DNA of 60,772 bases, from contig NZ_JARACO010000020.1 in the NCBI RefSeq assembly GCF_028765575.1, positions 1 to 60,772 of the forward strand, given 5' to 3'. Under the pieces are notes generated by a model. The model was given only the letters and a program-made list of their open reading frames with translations, was not told where the DNA came from and did not search any database. Both the position numbers and the translations under genes were made by a program. This DNA is from Aliivibrio sp. S3MY1. Its GTDB lineage: Bacteria > Pseudomonadota > Gammaproteobacteria > Enterobacterales > Vibrionaceae. Below, in pieces: positions 37,457 to 47,389 of this stretch; position 1 is the first letter of the stretch; each line of letters starts with the position of its first letter.

Positions 37457-38845
37457 ATGTTGAAAATATATAACTCAATTACACGTCAAAAAGAAGAGTT
37501 TAAACCAATTACCGAAGGTAAAGTCGGTATGTATGTGTGTGGGGTTACCATTTACGACTTGTGTCACATTGGTCACGGTCGTACATTTGTCTCTTTTGAT
37601 GTGATTTCTCGTTATTTACGTTTCTTAGGTTACGATCTAACTTTTGTTCGTAATATTACTGATATTGACGACAAAATCATTAAACGTGCTGCTGAAAATG
37701 GCGAAACGTGCGATGCATTAACAGAACGCTTAATTGCCGATATGCATTCTGATTTTGATTCGTTGAATATGAAACGTCCAGATGTTGAACCAAGAGCAAC
37801 AGAATATATTGCTGAAATTGTCGCTTTGGTTGAGCGTCTAATCGAGCGTGGTTTTGCTTATGTTGCGTCAAATGGTGACGTAATGTTTGAAGTAAAGAAA
37901 TACGATGAGTACGGTCGTCTGTCGCGTCAAGATCTTGAGCAGCTTCAAGCGGGCTCTCGTGTAACGATTGAAGAAGCAAGTGTAAAACGCAGTAGCATGG
38001 ACTTTGTTTTATGGAAGATGTCTAAGCCAGGTGAACCAACATGGGAATCTCCATGGGGAGCGGGTCGTCCTGGTTGGCATATTGAATGTTCTGCAATGAA
38101 CTCTTCGATTTTAGGCAATCATTTTGATATTCATGGTGGTGGCTCTGATTTGATGTTCCCACACCATGAAAATGAAATAGCACAATCATGCTGTGCTCAT
38201 GACTCTAAGTATGTAAATACATGGATGCACAGCGGCATGGTTATGGTTGATCGTGAAAAGATGTCTAAGTCATTAGGTAACTTCTTTACTATTCGTGACG
38301 TATTAGCACATTACGATTCTGAAACCGTGCGTTACTTCTTAATGTCTGGTCATTATCGTAGTCAATTAAACTACAGTGAAGATAACCTGAACCAAGCTCG
38401 TTCATCACTAGAACGTTTATATACCTCTTTACGTGGTCTTGATCTAAGTGTTACCCCTGCGGGCGGAGAAGAGTTTGTTACTCGTTTCTCTATGGCAATG
38501 AATGACGACTTCAATACACCAGAAGCTTATTCTGTTCTGTTTGAAATGGCTCGTGAAGTAAATCGCCTGAAGACAGAGAATGTAGAATCCGCTTCTAAAT
38601 TGGGTGCGTTAATGCGCGAATTAGCTGATGTGTTAGGTTTGTTATCACAAGAGCCAGAAGCTTTCTTACAAGGTAATAATGGCAGTGATGATGAAGTTGC
38701 TGAAATTGAAGCCTTAATTAAAGCGCGTAATGATGCTCGTGCCGCAAAAGATTGGGCAGCAGCGGATGCGGCTCGTGATGCGATTGCAGCATTAAACATT
38801 GTTTTAGAAGATGGCCCAGAAGGGACGACATGGCGTCGTAAGTAA
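37457..38845 (+). CDS. cysS: Cysteinyl-tRNA synthetase
   Basis: Class I synthetase that charges tRNA-Cys (a tRNA-Cys gene lies at 11.6 kb). The zinc ligand C28, HIGH at 37-40 and KMSKS at 268-272 are intact; WHIECSAMN and [15 protein letters not shown] carry the other zinc ligands. 462 residues (E. coli 461). Transcribed alone, with a terminator behind it. Confidence 0.97.
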   Translation: MLKIYNSITRQKEEFKPITEGKVGMYVCGVTIYDLCHIGHGRTFVSFDVISRYLRFLGYDLTFVRNITDIDDKIIKRAAENGETCDALTERLIADMHSDFDSLNMKRPDVEPRATEYIAEIVALVERLIERGFAYVASNGDVMFEVKKYDEYGRLSRQDLEQLQAGSRVTIEEASVKRSSMDFVLWKMSKPGEPTWESPWGAGRPGWHIECSAMNSSILGNHFDIHGGGSDLMFPHHENEIAQSCCAHDSKYVNTWMHSGMVMVDREKMSKSLGNFFTIRDVLAHYDSETVRYFLMSGHYRSQLNYSEDNLNQARSSLERLYTSLRGLDLSVTPAGGEEFVTRFSMAMNDDFNTPEAYSVLFEMAREVNRLKTENVESASKLGALMRELADVLGLLSQEPEAFLQGNNGSDDEVAEIEALIKARNDARAAKDWAAADAARDAIAALNIVLEDGPEGTTWRRK

Positions 38846-38862
38846 TCTTAACTAATTTTATT

Positions 38863-38890
38863 AAAGGGGCTGGTTTTCCAGCCTTTTTTA
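38863..38890 (+). terminator. cysS terminator
   Basis: GGCTGG/CCAGCC core stem with G-U and A-T extensions, TTTT loop and trailing T run, 18 bp past cysS. Confidence 0.87.
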
Positions 38891-38934
38891 TTGCCAATTT
38901 TATAAATTTTTAAACTTTAATAGAGGACACATTT

Positions 38935-39513
38935 GTGGCTCAAATGTACTTTTATTACTCAGCAATGAATGCGGGTAAATCAACGACACTTCTTCAATCG
39001 TCTTTTAATTATCAAGAACGCGGAATGAATCCTGCTATTTTTACCGCAGCGATTGATGACCGTTACGGTGTGGGAAAAGTCAGTTCTCGTATTGGCCTAG
39101 ATGCAGATGCACATTTATTCAATACAGAGATGAATTTATTTGAAGCAATTAAAACGCTTCATGAAAAAGAGAAACTTCATTGTGTGTTAATCGATGAATG
39201 CCAATTCTTAACGAAAGAGCAGGTTTATCAATTGACTGAAGTCGTTGATAAATTAGATATTCCAGCATTGTGTTATGGTTTAAGAACGGACTTTTTAGGT
39301 GAGTTGTTTGAGGGCAGTAAATACTTATTGTCTTGGGCTGATAAATTAGTAGAGCTAAAAACGATTTGTCATTGTGGGCGTAAAGCAAACATGGTTATTC
39401 GTACTGATGAGCATGGAGTTGCTATTGCTGATGGCGATCAGGTTGCTATTGGTGGTAATGAGTTGTATGTATCTGTTTGCCGTTTGCATTATAAAGAAGC
39501 GCTAGGTAAGTAA
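38935..39513 (+). CDS. tdk: Thymidine kinase
   Basis: Phosphorylates thymidine in nucleoside salvage. Begins with GTG and reads [20 protein letters not shown], containing the P-loop (AMNAGKST, 10-17). LIDECQFL is the Walker B region; the lasso and zinc cysteines are CHCGRKA near 153-159 and a final C-RLH. 192 residues, normal for a TK1-type enzyme. GAGG eight bases before GTG supports the start. Convergent with the chitinase gene. Confidence 0.96.
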   Translation: MAQMYFYYSAMNAGKSTTLLQSSFNYQERGMNPAIFTAAIDDRYGVGKVSSRIGLDADAHLFNTEMNLFEAIKTLHEKEKLHCVLIDECQFLTKEQVYQLTEVVDKLDIPALCYGLRTDFLGELFEGSKYLLSWADKLVELKTICHCGRKANMVIRTDEHGVAIADGDQVAIGGNELYVSVCRLHYKEALGK

Positions 39514-39545
39514 AGTGTAATAAAGTCGTTTCTATTGTTTTGAAA

Positions 39546-39585
39546 AGAAAGACCAAGCTCAGATTAATGAACTTGGTCTTTTTAT
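39546..39585. terminator. Bidirectional terminator between tdk and the chitinase gene
   Basis: AAAGACCAAG/CTTGGTCTTT stem with a 14-nt loop, A run on the left and T run on the right, between two convergent genes. Confidence 0.9.
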
Positions 39586-39609
39586 TATTTATAAGGTTAA
39601 TGTCGAGGG

Positions 39610-42147
39610 TTAGTTACAAGTCGAAATACCGACTTCTTTCCATACTCCCCACTCACCAGATTTTGATGGGTCATCACCTTTTGTCCACCATTTCGCTTCC
39701 CATACTTTACCTGTTTGTGATACTTGATCACCACCAGTATAAACGGCTGAAGCATCCCATGCGTTGTCACAAGTTAATGGTGGATCCCCAGCATCTTTCA
39801 GAACAGTTACGGTAACATTTGAAGTATCTGATGCTTGATTATCAGTAACGGTTACAGAGAAAGTGAAAGGCGTATCTACAGTATAAGAGCCTGCTGTAAA
39901 GGTTACTCGAGAGCCAACAACAGCAGCATCAACACCCGCAGGGATTACCCATGAATAGGTTAATGGGTCACTGTCTGCGTCAGTTGATGTTGATGCATCA
40001 AGTGTAACCACATCGCCTTTGTTTACTGATGTTGGAGCAACGATAACAGCTACCGGTGGGGTATTTATCGGCCCTGTGCCTTCAACAGTTACTGACACGG
40101 CTACAGAATCAGATGCTGTTGCACCTTTATCATCTATAACGGTTAACGTGAACTGAAGTGTTTCAGATTGAGCAAAGGTATCTGTTGTAAAGCTTGGATT
40201 GACTGAGTCTGCACCTGTTAATGTCACTGTTGGTCCAGAAGTTTGTGTCCATGCATAAGAAACAATAGAACCGTCACTGTCAGATGATAATGAACCGTCA
40301 AGTTGTACAAATGCAGGCGCAGTCACTGAAAGATCTACGCCGGCTTTAGCTATAGGCTTTTTGTTTACAGGAGGCGTAACCGTACCATCGCCAGCAAGAC
40401 CTTCTTGCATCGCATTTAGAATGTCACCATTATCGGCATCGATTTCCCATGCAAATAAACCACCTAAGCCGAGTGAACGAACATACTCACCTTTAGCTAA
40501 TACCGATTTTTTATTATCGTAAGTAACAAGATCACCATTACTAGGATCATAAGCATAAGCGGCTTGAGCTACTTCATCATAGCCAACTTCAACGCCGGCT
40601 TTCTCTACGTAGCGAGTCACGACATCTTTGTAGTCAATGACACCTGCTTCCCATGAGCCAGCAACTTTACCATTACCAACCCCTGTCATAGGATTTGTTG
40701 CATCAGTCATGCTGTCACGTGTAACACCAGTCCAGCCACGTGCATACATAGCAGCACCTACGACTAATTTTTTAGCGTCAACACCCTGTGCAAGCAGTAA
40801 ATCGATAGCATTTGTAATTGTATAAGCTGGACCTTTACGAGGCTCACCTTTGTCGTCTAAGCCTGTACCATCACATTCGCCTTGCGACATATGAGAACCA
40901 CAATTTAATGCAGTTTGGTGGCCTACAACATTATTCCAACCGCCGAAGAAATCATATGTCATAGCAAAAATATAATCCATGTACTGCGATGCAGCAGCAT
41001 AGTCAACATCTTCAATCTTGTCATAGCCAGCACCGATTGCAGAGGTTAGCTCATAAGTTTTTCCTGTTTCTGCACTTAGTTCATCAAGCATAGCTCTTAG
41101 TTCTTGCATTAAAGCGACATAAGCAGGACCGTCATTAACTGGATCACCACCAGTTGCGCTTGCACCATCACCACCAGGGAATTCCCAATCAATATCTACA
41201 CCATCATAAAACTTCCATGTTTTAAGGAATTGTTTAACTGACGCGACAAAAACATCTCGTTTGGATTTATCAACAAAGTCATAGAAAGGGTCTGATAAAG
41301 TCCAACCACCGATTGATGGAACAATTTTAAGATCTGGATAGCGTTGCTTAAGTGCCATCATTTGACCGTAAGTTCCTTTATAGGGAGTACTATGAACGTG
41401 ACCTGATTGAGGTTGTGGCATTTGAACAGCAGCCCATGGGTCATGAATAACAACTTCATAGTCAGGAGTTCCAGCACAAGCACGATTTAATGCTGCGAGG
41501 CTATTACCATTTTCAATTTCACCTAAAGAAGGGTTAGGGCCACAGATAGGAATAAAGCCATAAAGAATATGGGTTAGATTCTGTGCAGGAATTTGGTCAA
41601 CGGCAAATTTACGGCCATAAACACCCCATTCAACAAAATAAGCCCCAGAAACCATTCCATCTGGTGTGGTGTAATTTCCATTAGCAGGATCGACATTCAT
41701 TGGCAGTGGCTCTAAATGGCTACCATCAGTATCGGCAACAATAATTGCTTTGGCTGCACTGGTGCTGCATTCTTCTGTTGCACCGGAACCATTACAAAGT
41801 TCTACCGTCATTTTGTATTGACCACCTTGACGAACTTGTAGAACGGTAGAGGCTTTTTGTGAAGCAGTAGGAGAAACGGTTTCTTCATGAACAACAACGC
41901 CATTTAATAACACGCGCCATTTTTCTGCAGATCCACCAGACCAGCGATCCCAAGTCACAGGGACTTCAGCAAAATCTTTTACCGTGACAAGATTTTTATA
42001 TGATGTGGCAGCTTGGTCTACTTCAATAATGGCAAAATCGGTTTCCATCCAAGAAATAATGGCTTTTCCTGGGGCTGCAGCATAAGTTGGGGCTGAGAGG
42101 GCAAGAGTAATTGCCGCAGAACATAGTCCCAGTTTATTTTTAAACAT
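39610..42147 (-). CDS. chiA: Secreted modular chitinase (GH18, ChiA type)
   Basis: An 845-residue secreted enzyme that cuts chitin. Signal peptide 1-24 (cut near AYAAA). Residues 25-145 form the ChiA N-terminal beta domain with exposed aromatics. The GH18 barrel spans about 165-600; its catalytic motif D315-G-V-D318-I-D320-W-E322 is complete, with E322 the acid, and MTYDFFGGW follows. Two PKD-like domains lie at about 615-700 and 705-785, and a CBM5/12 chitin-binding domain at the C-terminus (TCDNAWDASAVYTGGD, KWWTKGDDPS). I start at ATG 42147 because AGGA lies at good distance and the signal peptide follows at once; two upstream codons in the same frame are less likely. Induction by chitin is likely; the palindrome 36 bp upstream is the only visible control site. 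Confidence 0.95.
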   Translation of the reverse strand: MFKNKLGLCSAAITLALSAPTYAAAPGKAIISWMETDFAIIEVDQAATSYKNLVTVKDFAEVPVTWDRWSGGSAEKWRVLLNGVVVHEETVSPTASQKASTVLQVRQGGQYKMTVELCNGSGATEECSTSAAKAIIVADTDGSHLEPLPMNVDPANGNYTTPDGMVSGAYFVEWGVYGRKFAVDQIPAQNLTHILYGFIPICGPNPSLGEIENGNSLAALNRACAGTPDYEVVIHDPWAAVQMPQPQSGHVHSTPYKGTYGQMMALKQRYPDLKIVPSIGGWTLSDPFYDFVDKSKRDVFVASVKQFLKTWKFYDGVDIDWEFPGGDGASATGGDPVNDGPAYVALMQELRAMLDELSAETGKTYELTSAIGAGYDKIEDVDYAAASQYMDYIFAMTYDFFGGWNNVVGHQTALNCGSHMSQGECDGTGLDDKGEPRKGPAYTITNAIDLLLAQGVDAKKLVVGAAMYARGWTGVTRDSMTDATNPMTGVGNGKVAGSWEAGVIDYKDVVTRYVEKAGVEVGYDEVAQAAYAYDPSNGDLVTYDNKKSVLAKGEYVRSLGLGGLFAWEIDADNGDILNAMQEGLAGDGTVTPPVNKKPIAKAGVDLSVTAPAFVQLDGSLSSDSDGSIVSYAWTQTSGPTVTLTGADSVNPSFTTDTFAQSETLQFTLTVIDDKGATASDSVAVSVTVEGTGPINTPPVAVIVAPTSVNKGDVVTLDASTSTDADSDPLTYSWVIPAGVDAAVVGSRVTFTAGSYTVDTPFTFSVTVTDNQASDTSNVTVTVLKDAGDPPLTCDNAWDASAVYTGGDQVSQTGKVWEAKWWTKGDDPSKSGEWGVWKEVGISTCN

Positions 42148-42765
42148 AAATAACATCCTTGATTGATTCATCCAGTTGGATTAACGCTGAAATATTCAGC
42201 GTTACTATTCATGTTTGTATATATTTTATAAACTTCCAGTTGCTCTATGTAGTTTGGCAGCAGACTTATATATTCAATACGCTCAAAATGTAATCGTATT
42301 CAAATAGTACAACCTCACTCGAAAATATTGTTTTTACACATTGCGTAATATGAGAAAGATATTTTTGGAGTGAAATTAATGATTTTTTAGGCAAAGCACC
42401 CGATTAAATAACGAATTATCGGTTGTTTTATTGGTTATGCGTTGCTTTTTGTAATGAAAAACGTAACTAAAACGTTATTAACGGTGCTAGATTCTAACGA
42501 TTGTTAGTTTTTCATATGTTTGAATGTAGTTAGAGGCTAATAACTGGTCGTTTATGCTATAAAATGTGATTATTTTAAAAATTATCAGGTGTTTTGTGAC
42601 AAAAATGTGGCAAATTACTTCAATGATTGATAATGTTTCCCACAATTCTTCGAAGGTTTTTATGTTTTTTAAGCGTATTTCACGTTTTTAGATAATAAAT
42701 GATTGGCAAGTCGTTTTGCCCGAAGAGTGTCATGGATGCAAAATAGAATGTATTGGAGTTAATGC
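42148..42765. other. chiA-oppA divergent intergenic region
   Basis: 618 bp, very AT-rich, without a supportable gene. A perfect inverted repeat AACGCTGAA/TTCAGCGTT with a 3-bp centre lies at 42183-42203, just before chiA. The remaining region probably contains both promoters and a long oppA leader; I see TGTGA once near 42596 but no matching TCACA, so no convincing CRP site. Confidence 0.5.
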
Positions 42766-44430
42766 ATGTATAAGAATAAAATTACACAAGCAATCTTGCT
42801 TGGTGGCCTGTCACTAACACTCGCTGGCTGTGGAGATAAAACCGCAGAGCAACCAGTTAAAGAAACAAAACCTGCTGAAAAACCAATGTCGACAGAAGTG
42901 GTTTATGCTGATGTTCAAGAACTGACACGTGGTAACGGTACTGAAGTTGCTACTCTTGATCCTCACAAATCTCAAGGTGTCCCTGAATCTCATGTAATCC
43001 GTGATCTACTAGAAGGTCTTGTAAACCAAGATGCTGATGGAAATACGATCCCAGGTGTTGCTAAAAGCTGGGAAACTGCAGACAATAAAAAATTCATTTT
43101 CCATTTGCGTGAAGATGCTAAATGGTCAAATGGTGATCCAGTAACAGCAGATGACTTTGTATACAGCTTCCAACGTGCTGTTGATCCTGCTACCGCATCT
43201 CCATACTCTTGGTATATGGAATATACTAAGATGGTAAATGCAAAAGAGATTATTGCTGGTAAAAAAGACAAGAGTGAACTAGGTGTTAAAGCGATTGATG
43301 CAAATACACTAGAGATTCAACTTGATACCGCAGTACCATATTTTGTAATGATGATGGGTCACACAACAGTGAAACCTGTGCATCAAGCAACGGTTGAAAA
43401 ATTCGGTGACAAGTGGACTAAACCAGGTAACTTTGTTGGTAATGGTGCATTTGTTGTAAATAGTTGGGTTGTAAATGAGCGTTTAGAACTGCTTCGTAAC
43501 GAACAGTACTGGGATAATCAAGATACAAAACTTGATAAAGTAACGTACCTACCAATTGAAAATCCAGTAGCAGAGATGAACCGTTTCCTTTCTGGTGAAA
43601 TCAGCTTTACATCAACACTGCCTACTGAGCATTTCAAGCGTTTACAAAAAGAGAACCCAGAGTCTGTTTCAGTTGAAGGTAGCTTGTGTACTTATTACTA
43701 CTCATTCAATACTCAAAAGAAACCATTTGATGATGTTCGAGTTCGTAAAGCAATTTCTTACGCAATCGATCGTGATATCGTATCTGGTGCAATCTTAGGT
43801 CAAGGCCAAAAACCGGCTTACTTCCTAACACCTGAAATCACAGCTGGCTTTAACCCTGAGCTACCAGCTTACGGTAAAATGACTCAAGATGCGCGCAATG
43901 CAGAAGCAAAACGTCTACTAGCAGAAGCGGGTTTTGGTCCTGAAAATCCACTGAAATTTACTCTTTTATATAACACATCTGAAAACCATAAGAAAATTGC
44001 AGTTGCAGCTGGTTCTATGTGGAAGAAGACACTTGGGCTAGAAGTTTCTCTAGAAAACCAAGAGTGGAAAACCTACCTAGATTCAAAAGACCAAGGTCAA
44101 TTTGAAGTAGCACGTGCTGGCTGGTGTGGTGATTACAACGAAGCGTCTTCTTTCCTTACTCTAATGGTAAGTAAAAATACGACGGGTGGTAAACACTACT
44201 TAAGTGCTGAATACGATGCGTTAATCGAAAAAGCCCTAAAATCAACGTCTGAAGAAGAGCGTACTGCTATCTACATGCAAGCTGAACAGCTGCTAGCTAA
44301 AGATATGCCAATCGCCCCTATCTATCAGTATGTTCGTTCTCGTCTACTTTCTCCACAAGTAGGTGGCTTCCCAGCTGAAAATGCGGAAGAGAAAATCTAC
44401 TCAAAAGATCTATATATCAAAGCTAAGTAA
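42766..44430 (+). CDS. oppA: OppA, oligopeptide-binding lipoprotein
   Basis: Solute-binding protein of the Opp importer. The lipobox LTLAGC puts the lipid-modified cysteine at position 22, so unlike E. coli OppA (a free periplasmic protein) this one is probably anchored in a membrane. The family-5 binding fold follows: GTEVATLDPHKSQGVPES, the FVYSFQRAVDPATASPYSWY region, and the C-terminal YQYVRSRLLSP. 554 residues. A hairpin downstream suggests it is made in excess over the permease. First gene of oppABCDF. Confidence 0.94.
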   Translation: MYKNKITQAILLGGLSLTLAGCGDKTAEQPVKETKPAEKPMSTEVVYADVQELTRGNGTEVATLDPHKSQGVPESHVIRDLLEGLVNQDADGNTIPGVAKSWETADNKKFIFHLREDAKWSNGDPVTADDFVYSFQRAVDPATASPYSWYMEYTKMVNAKEIIAGKKDKSELGVKAIDANTLEIQLDTAVPYFVMMMGHTTVKPVHQATVEKFGDKWTKPGNFVGNGAFVVNSWVVNERLELLRNEQYWDNQDTKLDKVTYLPIENPVAEMNRFLSGEISFTSTLPTEHFKRLQKENPESVSVEGSLCTYYYSFNTQKKPFDDVRVRKAISYAIDRDIVSGAILGQGQKPAYFLTPEITAGFNPELPAYGKMTQDARNAEAKRLLAEAGFGPENPLKFTLLYNTSENHKKIAVAAGSMWKKTLGLEVSLENQEWKTYLDSKDQGQFEVARAGWCGDYNEASSFLTLMVSKNTTGGKHYLSAEYDALIEKALKSTSEEERTAIYMQAEQLLAKDMPIAPIYQYVRSRLLSPQVGGFPAENAEEKIYSKDLYIKAK

Positions 44431-44458
44431 TCATTAGCAAATAAAACTATAAAAAAAG

Positions 44459-44486
44459 TCACTGCACGCAGGATAGCGTGTAGTGG
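44459..44486 (+). other. Stem-loop between oppA and oppB
   Basis: CACTGCACGC, a 6-nt loop and GCGTGTAGTG (one mismatch) without a T run. More likely an mRNA-protecting stem at the oppA 3' end than a true terminator. Confidence 0.65.
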
Positions 44487-44535
44487 CTAGATCCATCTTT
44501 ATTTTATTTTTTGTCACAGACTGGAAGAGTGAATT

Positions 44536-45456
44536 ATGTTTCAATTCATTATCAAACGGATCCTTGAAGCAATTCCAACGATGTTGGTATTGATCACCAT
44601 CTCATTTTTCTTAATGAGATTTGCCCCTGGTAACCCATTTTCTACTGAGCGCCCACTTCCACCAGAAGTAATGGCGAACATCAATGCAAAATATGGTTTA
44701 GATAAGCCTGTATTTGAACAATACACAACTTACCTTGGAAATATTCTACAAGGTGATTTTGGGCCATCATTTAAATACCAAGATTACACAGTTAATGAAC
44801 TTGTTGAAGCGGCATTACCCGTTTCTGCAAAAGTGGGTTTTTTTGCCTTTATCTTTACGGTAGTACTTGGTGTATCAATTGGTACGTTAGCCGCATTGAG
44901 GCAAAATACCTGGCTTGATTACAGTATAATGTCCACTGCTATGGTTGGAGTGGTAATGCCCTCCTTTGTACTGGCCCCAGCACTGATTTATTTATTCTCT
45001 ATTGAGCTTGGTTGGTTCCCTGCAGGTGGCTGGCATGATGGTTCATTTAAATACATGTTCTTACCAATATTGGGTATGTCATTCCTTTACGTTGCAACCT
45101 TTGCTCGTATTACCCGCGGTAGCATGATTGAAACTCTTAACAGTAACTTTATCCGTACTGCTCGTGCAAAAGGGTTAAGCTACCGCTACATCGTTCTAAA
45201 ACATGCGTTAAAACCAGCAATGCTGCCTGTGGTTTCTTATATGGGGCCCGCATTTGTAGGTATCATCACCGGTTCAGTTGTTATCGAAACTATTTTTGGT
45301 TTACCAGGTATTGGTAAGTTATTCGTAAACGCTGCTTTTAACCGTGATTATTCGTTAGTAATGGGAATTACCATTTTAATAGGTTTCCTATTCATCTTAT
45401 TCAACGCGATTGTTGATGTATTACTAGCGGTAATTGACCCGAAAATTCGTTTTTAA
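44536..45456 (+). CDS. oppB: OppB, oligopeptide permease
   Basis: First inner-membrane permease of Opp, 306 residues, six transmembrane helices, with the family N-terminus FIIKRILEAIPTMLVLITIS and the EAA loop NSNFIRTARAKGLSYRYIVLKHALKPA. Starts 106 bp after oppA. Confidence 0.95.
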   Translation: MFQFIIKRILEAIPTMLVLITISFFLMRFAPGNPFSTERPLPPEVMANINAKYGLDKPVFEQYTTYLGNILQGDFGPSFKYQDYTVNELVEAALPVSAKVGFFAFIFTVVLGVSIGTLAALRQNTWLDYSIMSTAMVGVVMPSFVLAPALIYLFSIELGWFPAGGWHDGSFKYMFLPILGMSFLYVATFARITRGSMIETLNSNFIRTARAKGLSYRYIVLKHALKPAMLPVVSYMGPAFVGIITGSVVIETIFGLPGIGKLFVNAAFNRDYSLVMGITILIGFLFILFNAIVDVLLAVIDPKIRF

Positions 45457-45470
45457 TAGGGGACGGACGT

Positions 45471-46373
45471 ATGTTAACTAAAAAAGAAAATTTAGAAGCG
45501 ATCGAAAAGTTCTCAGAAAATCTTGAGATTGAAGGTCGTAGCTTATGGCAGGATGCTCGTCTACGTTTTATGCGAAATAAAGCGGCGATGATCAGCCTTT
45601 GTGTACTTACGGTAATGACGCTGGCGGTAATCTTCTTACCAATGTTTAGTCAGTACGCTTATGATGACACCGATTGGTATGCACTGCACCAAGCGCCAAG
45701 TGCTGCTCACCTTTTTGGTACGGATAGTTTAGGGCGTGACTTATTTGTTCGTACCCTTGTTGGTGGCCGTATCTCATTAATGGTGGGTATCTTAGGCGCA
45801 TTAGTTGCGGTACTTATCGGAACGCTTTATGGTGCAACATCAGGATTTGTTGGCGGTAAAGTTGACCGAATTATGATGCGTTTCATTGAAATTTTATATG
45901 CGGTTCCATTTATGTTCCTAGTCATCGTACTAGTGACTTTCTTTGGCCGTAATATTGTACTTATCTTTGTTGCTATTGGTGCAATTGCTTGGTTAGACAT
46001 GGCTCGTATTGTACGAGGTCAAACATTGAGTTTACGCAGTAAAGAATTCATCGAAGCAGCCCACGTTTGTGGTGTAAGCAAGTGGGGTATCATCACTCGC
46101 CATATCGTTCCAAACGTATTAGGCATTGTTGCGGTTTATTCTACACTACTGATCCCAAGTATGATCTTAACGGAATCTTTTCTATCTTTCCTAGGTCTTG
46201 GTGTTCAAGAGCCAATGACTAGCTGGGGTGCTTTGCTTCAAGAAGGTGCTCAAACAATGGAAGTAGCGATTTGGCAGTTAACTTTCCCCGCTTTATTTAT
46301 GGTTGTTACCTTATTCTGCTTTAACTATGTAGGTGATGGTTTACGTGATGCGCTGGATCCAAAAGACAGATAA
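45471..46373 (+). CDS. oppC: OppC, oligopeptide permease
   Basis: Second Opp permease, 300 residues, with the cytoplasmic N-terminal leader before the first helix (typical for OppC), six helices, HLFGTDSLGRDLFVR, and the EAA loop SKEFIEAAHVCGVSKWGIITRHIVPN. It lies 14 bp after oppB; a GGGGACGGACGT ribosome region precedes ATG. Confidence 0.95.
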   Translation: MLTKKENLEAIEKFSENLEIEGRSLWQDARLRFMRNKAAMISLCVLTVMTLAVIFLPMFSQYAYDDTDWYALHQAPSAAHLFGTDSLGRDLFVRTLVGGRISLMVGILGALVAVLIGTLYGATSGFVGGKVDRIMMRFIEILYAVPFMFLVIVLVTFFGRNIVLIFVAIGAIAWLDMARIVRGQTLSLRSKEFIEAAHVCGVSKWGIITRHIVPNVLGIVAVYSTLLIPSMILTESFLSFLGLGVQEPMTSWGALLQEGAQTMEVAIWQLTFPALFMVVTLFCFNYVGDGLRDALDPKDR

Positions 46374-46423
46374 CCCTCTGTATGGACAGTTAGTTATTAA
46401 ACAAATTTGAGCAGGAAAGAATT

Positions 46424-47389
46424 ATGAGTTTATTAGATGTAAAAGATTTGCGTGTAGAGTTTACAACTCAAGATGGCAACGTAACCGCAGTCAATGATTT
46501 GAACTTCTCACTACAACAAGGTGAGACATTGGGTATCGTAGGCGAATCAGGTTCTGGTAAATCACAGACAGTATTTGCATTAATGGGCCTTTTGGCTAAA
46601 AACGGTATCATTACTGGTAGTGCAAAATTTGAAGGGAAAGAAATTCTTAACCTTCCTGAAAAAGAGTTAAACAACATTCGTGCTGAGCAAATGGCGATGA
46701 TTTTTCAGGATCCAATGACGTCACTTAACCCATATATGAAAGTTAGTCATCAGCTAATGGAAGTATTAATGCTGCATAAGGGCATGGGCAAAGCTGAAGC
46801 GTTTGAAGAATCAGTTCGCATGCTAGAAGCGGTTAAAATTCCAGAGGCTCGTAAGCGTATTACTATGTACCCTCATGAGTTTTCGGGTGGTATGCGTCAA
46901 CGTGTAATGATTGCGATGGCATTATTATGTCGCCCTAAGCTGCTTATTGCAGATGAACCTACAACAGCACTAGATGTAACTATCCAAGCACAAATCATGC
47001 AGCTATTGAATGAGCTAAAAAGCGAATTTAATACCGCTATCATTATGATTACCCATGACTTGGGGGTGGTTGCAGGCTCGTGTGATAAAGTATTGGTAAT
47101 GTACGCAGGTCGTACCATGGAATATGGTTCAGTGAATGAAATTTTCTATGAACCAAGCCACCCATACGCAGAAGGTCTACTAAAAGCGATACCTCGTTTA
47201 GATCAAGAAGGTGAGATTTTACCAACAATCCCTGGTAACCCACCAAACTTACTTCGTTTACCTACTGGTTGTCCTTATCAAGAGCGTTGCCATCGTGTAA
47301 TGGACCGTTGTAAGCAAGAAGCTCCGATCCTGCAACCATTTGCAGCAGGTCGTTTACGTGCTTGTTTTTCTGATCAGGAGACGTGGTAA
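46424..47389 (+). CDS. oppD: OppD, oligopeptide transporter ATPase
   Basis: First ABC ATPase of Opp; 321 residues with Walker A GESGSGKS (about 37-44), signature FSGGMRQRVMIAMAL, Walker B LLIADEPTTALD, and a C-terminal Opp extension with four cysteines around CPYQERCHRVMDRC that can bind an iron-sulfur cluster. Its stop overlaps the oppF start (TAATG). Confidence 0.95.
   Translation: MSLLDVKDLRVEFTTQDGNVTAVNDLNFSLQQGETLGIVGESGSGKSQTVFALMGLLAKNGIITGSAKFEGKEILNLPEKELNNIRAEQMAMIFQDPMTSLNPYMKVSHQLMEVLMLHKGMGKAEAFEESVRMLEAVKIPEARKRITMYPHEFSGGMRQRVMIAMALLCRPKLLIADEPTTALDVTIQAQIMQLLNELKSEFNTAIIMITHDLGVVAGSCDKVLVMYAGRTMEYGSVNEIFYEPSHPYAEGLLKAIPRLDQEGEILPTIPGNPPNLLRLPTGCPYQERCHRVMDRCKQEAPILQPFAAGRLRACFSDQETW

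Noticed and set aside
39540-39815. 91-codon frame after tdk
   Set aside because: Runs through the terminator and the chitin-binding end of the chitinase gene on the opposite strand.
42590-42625. TGTGA stretch as a CRP site before oppA
   Set aside because: The matching TCACA half is missing at the required distance.
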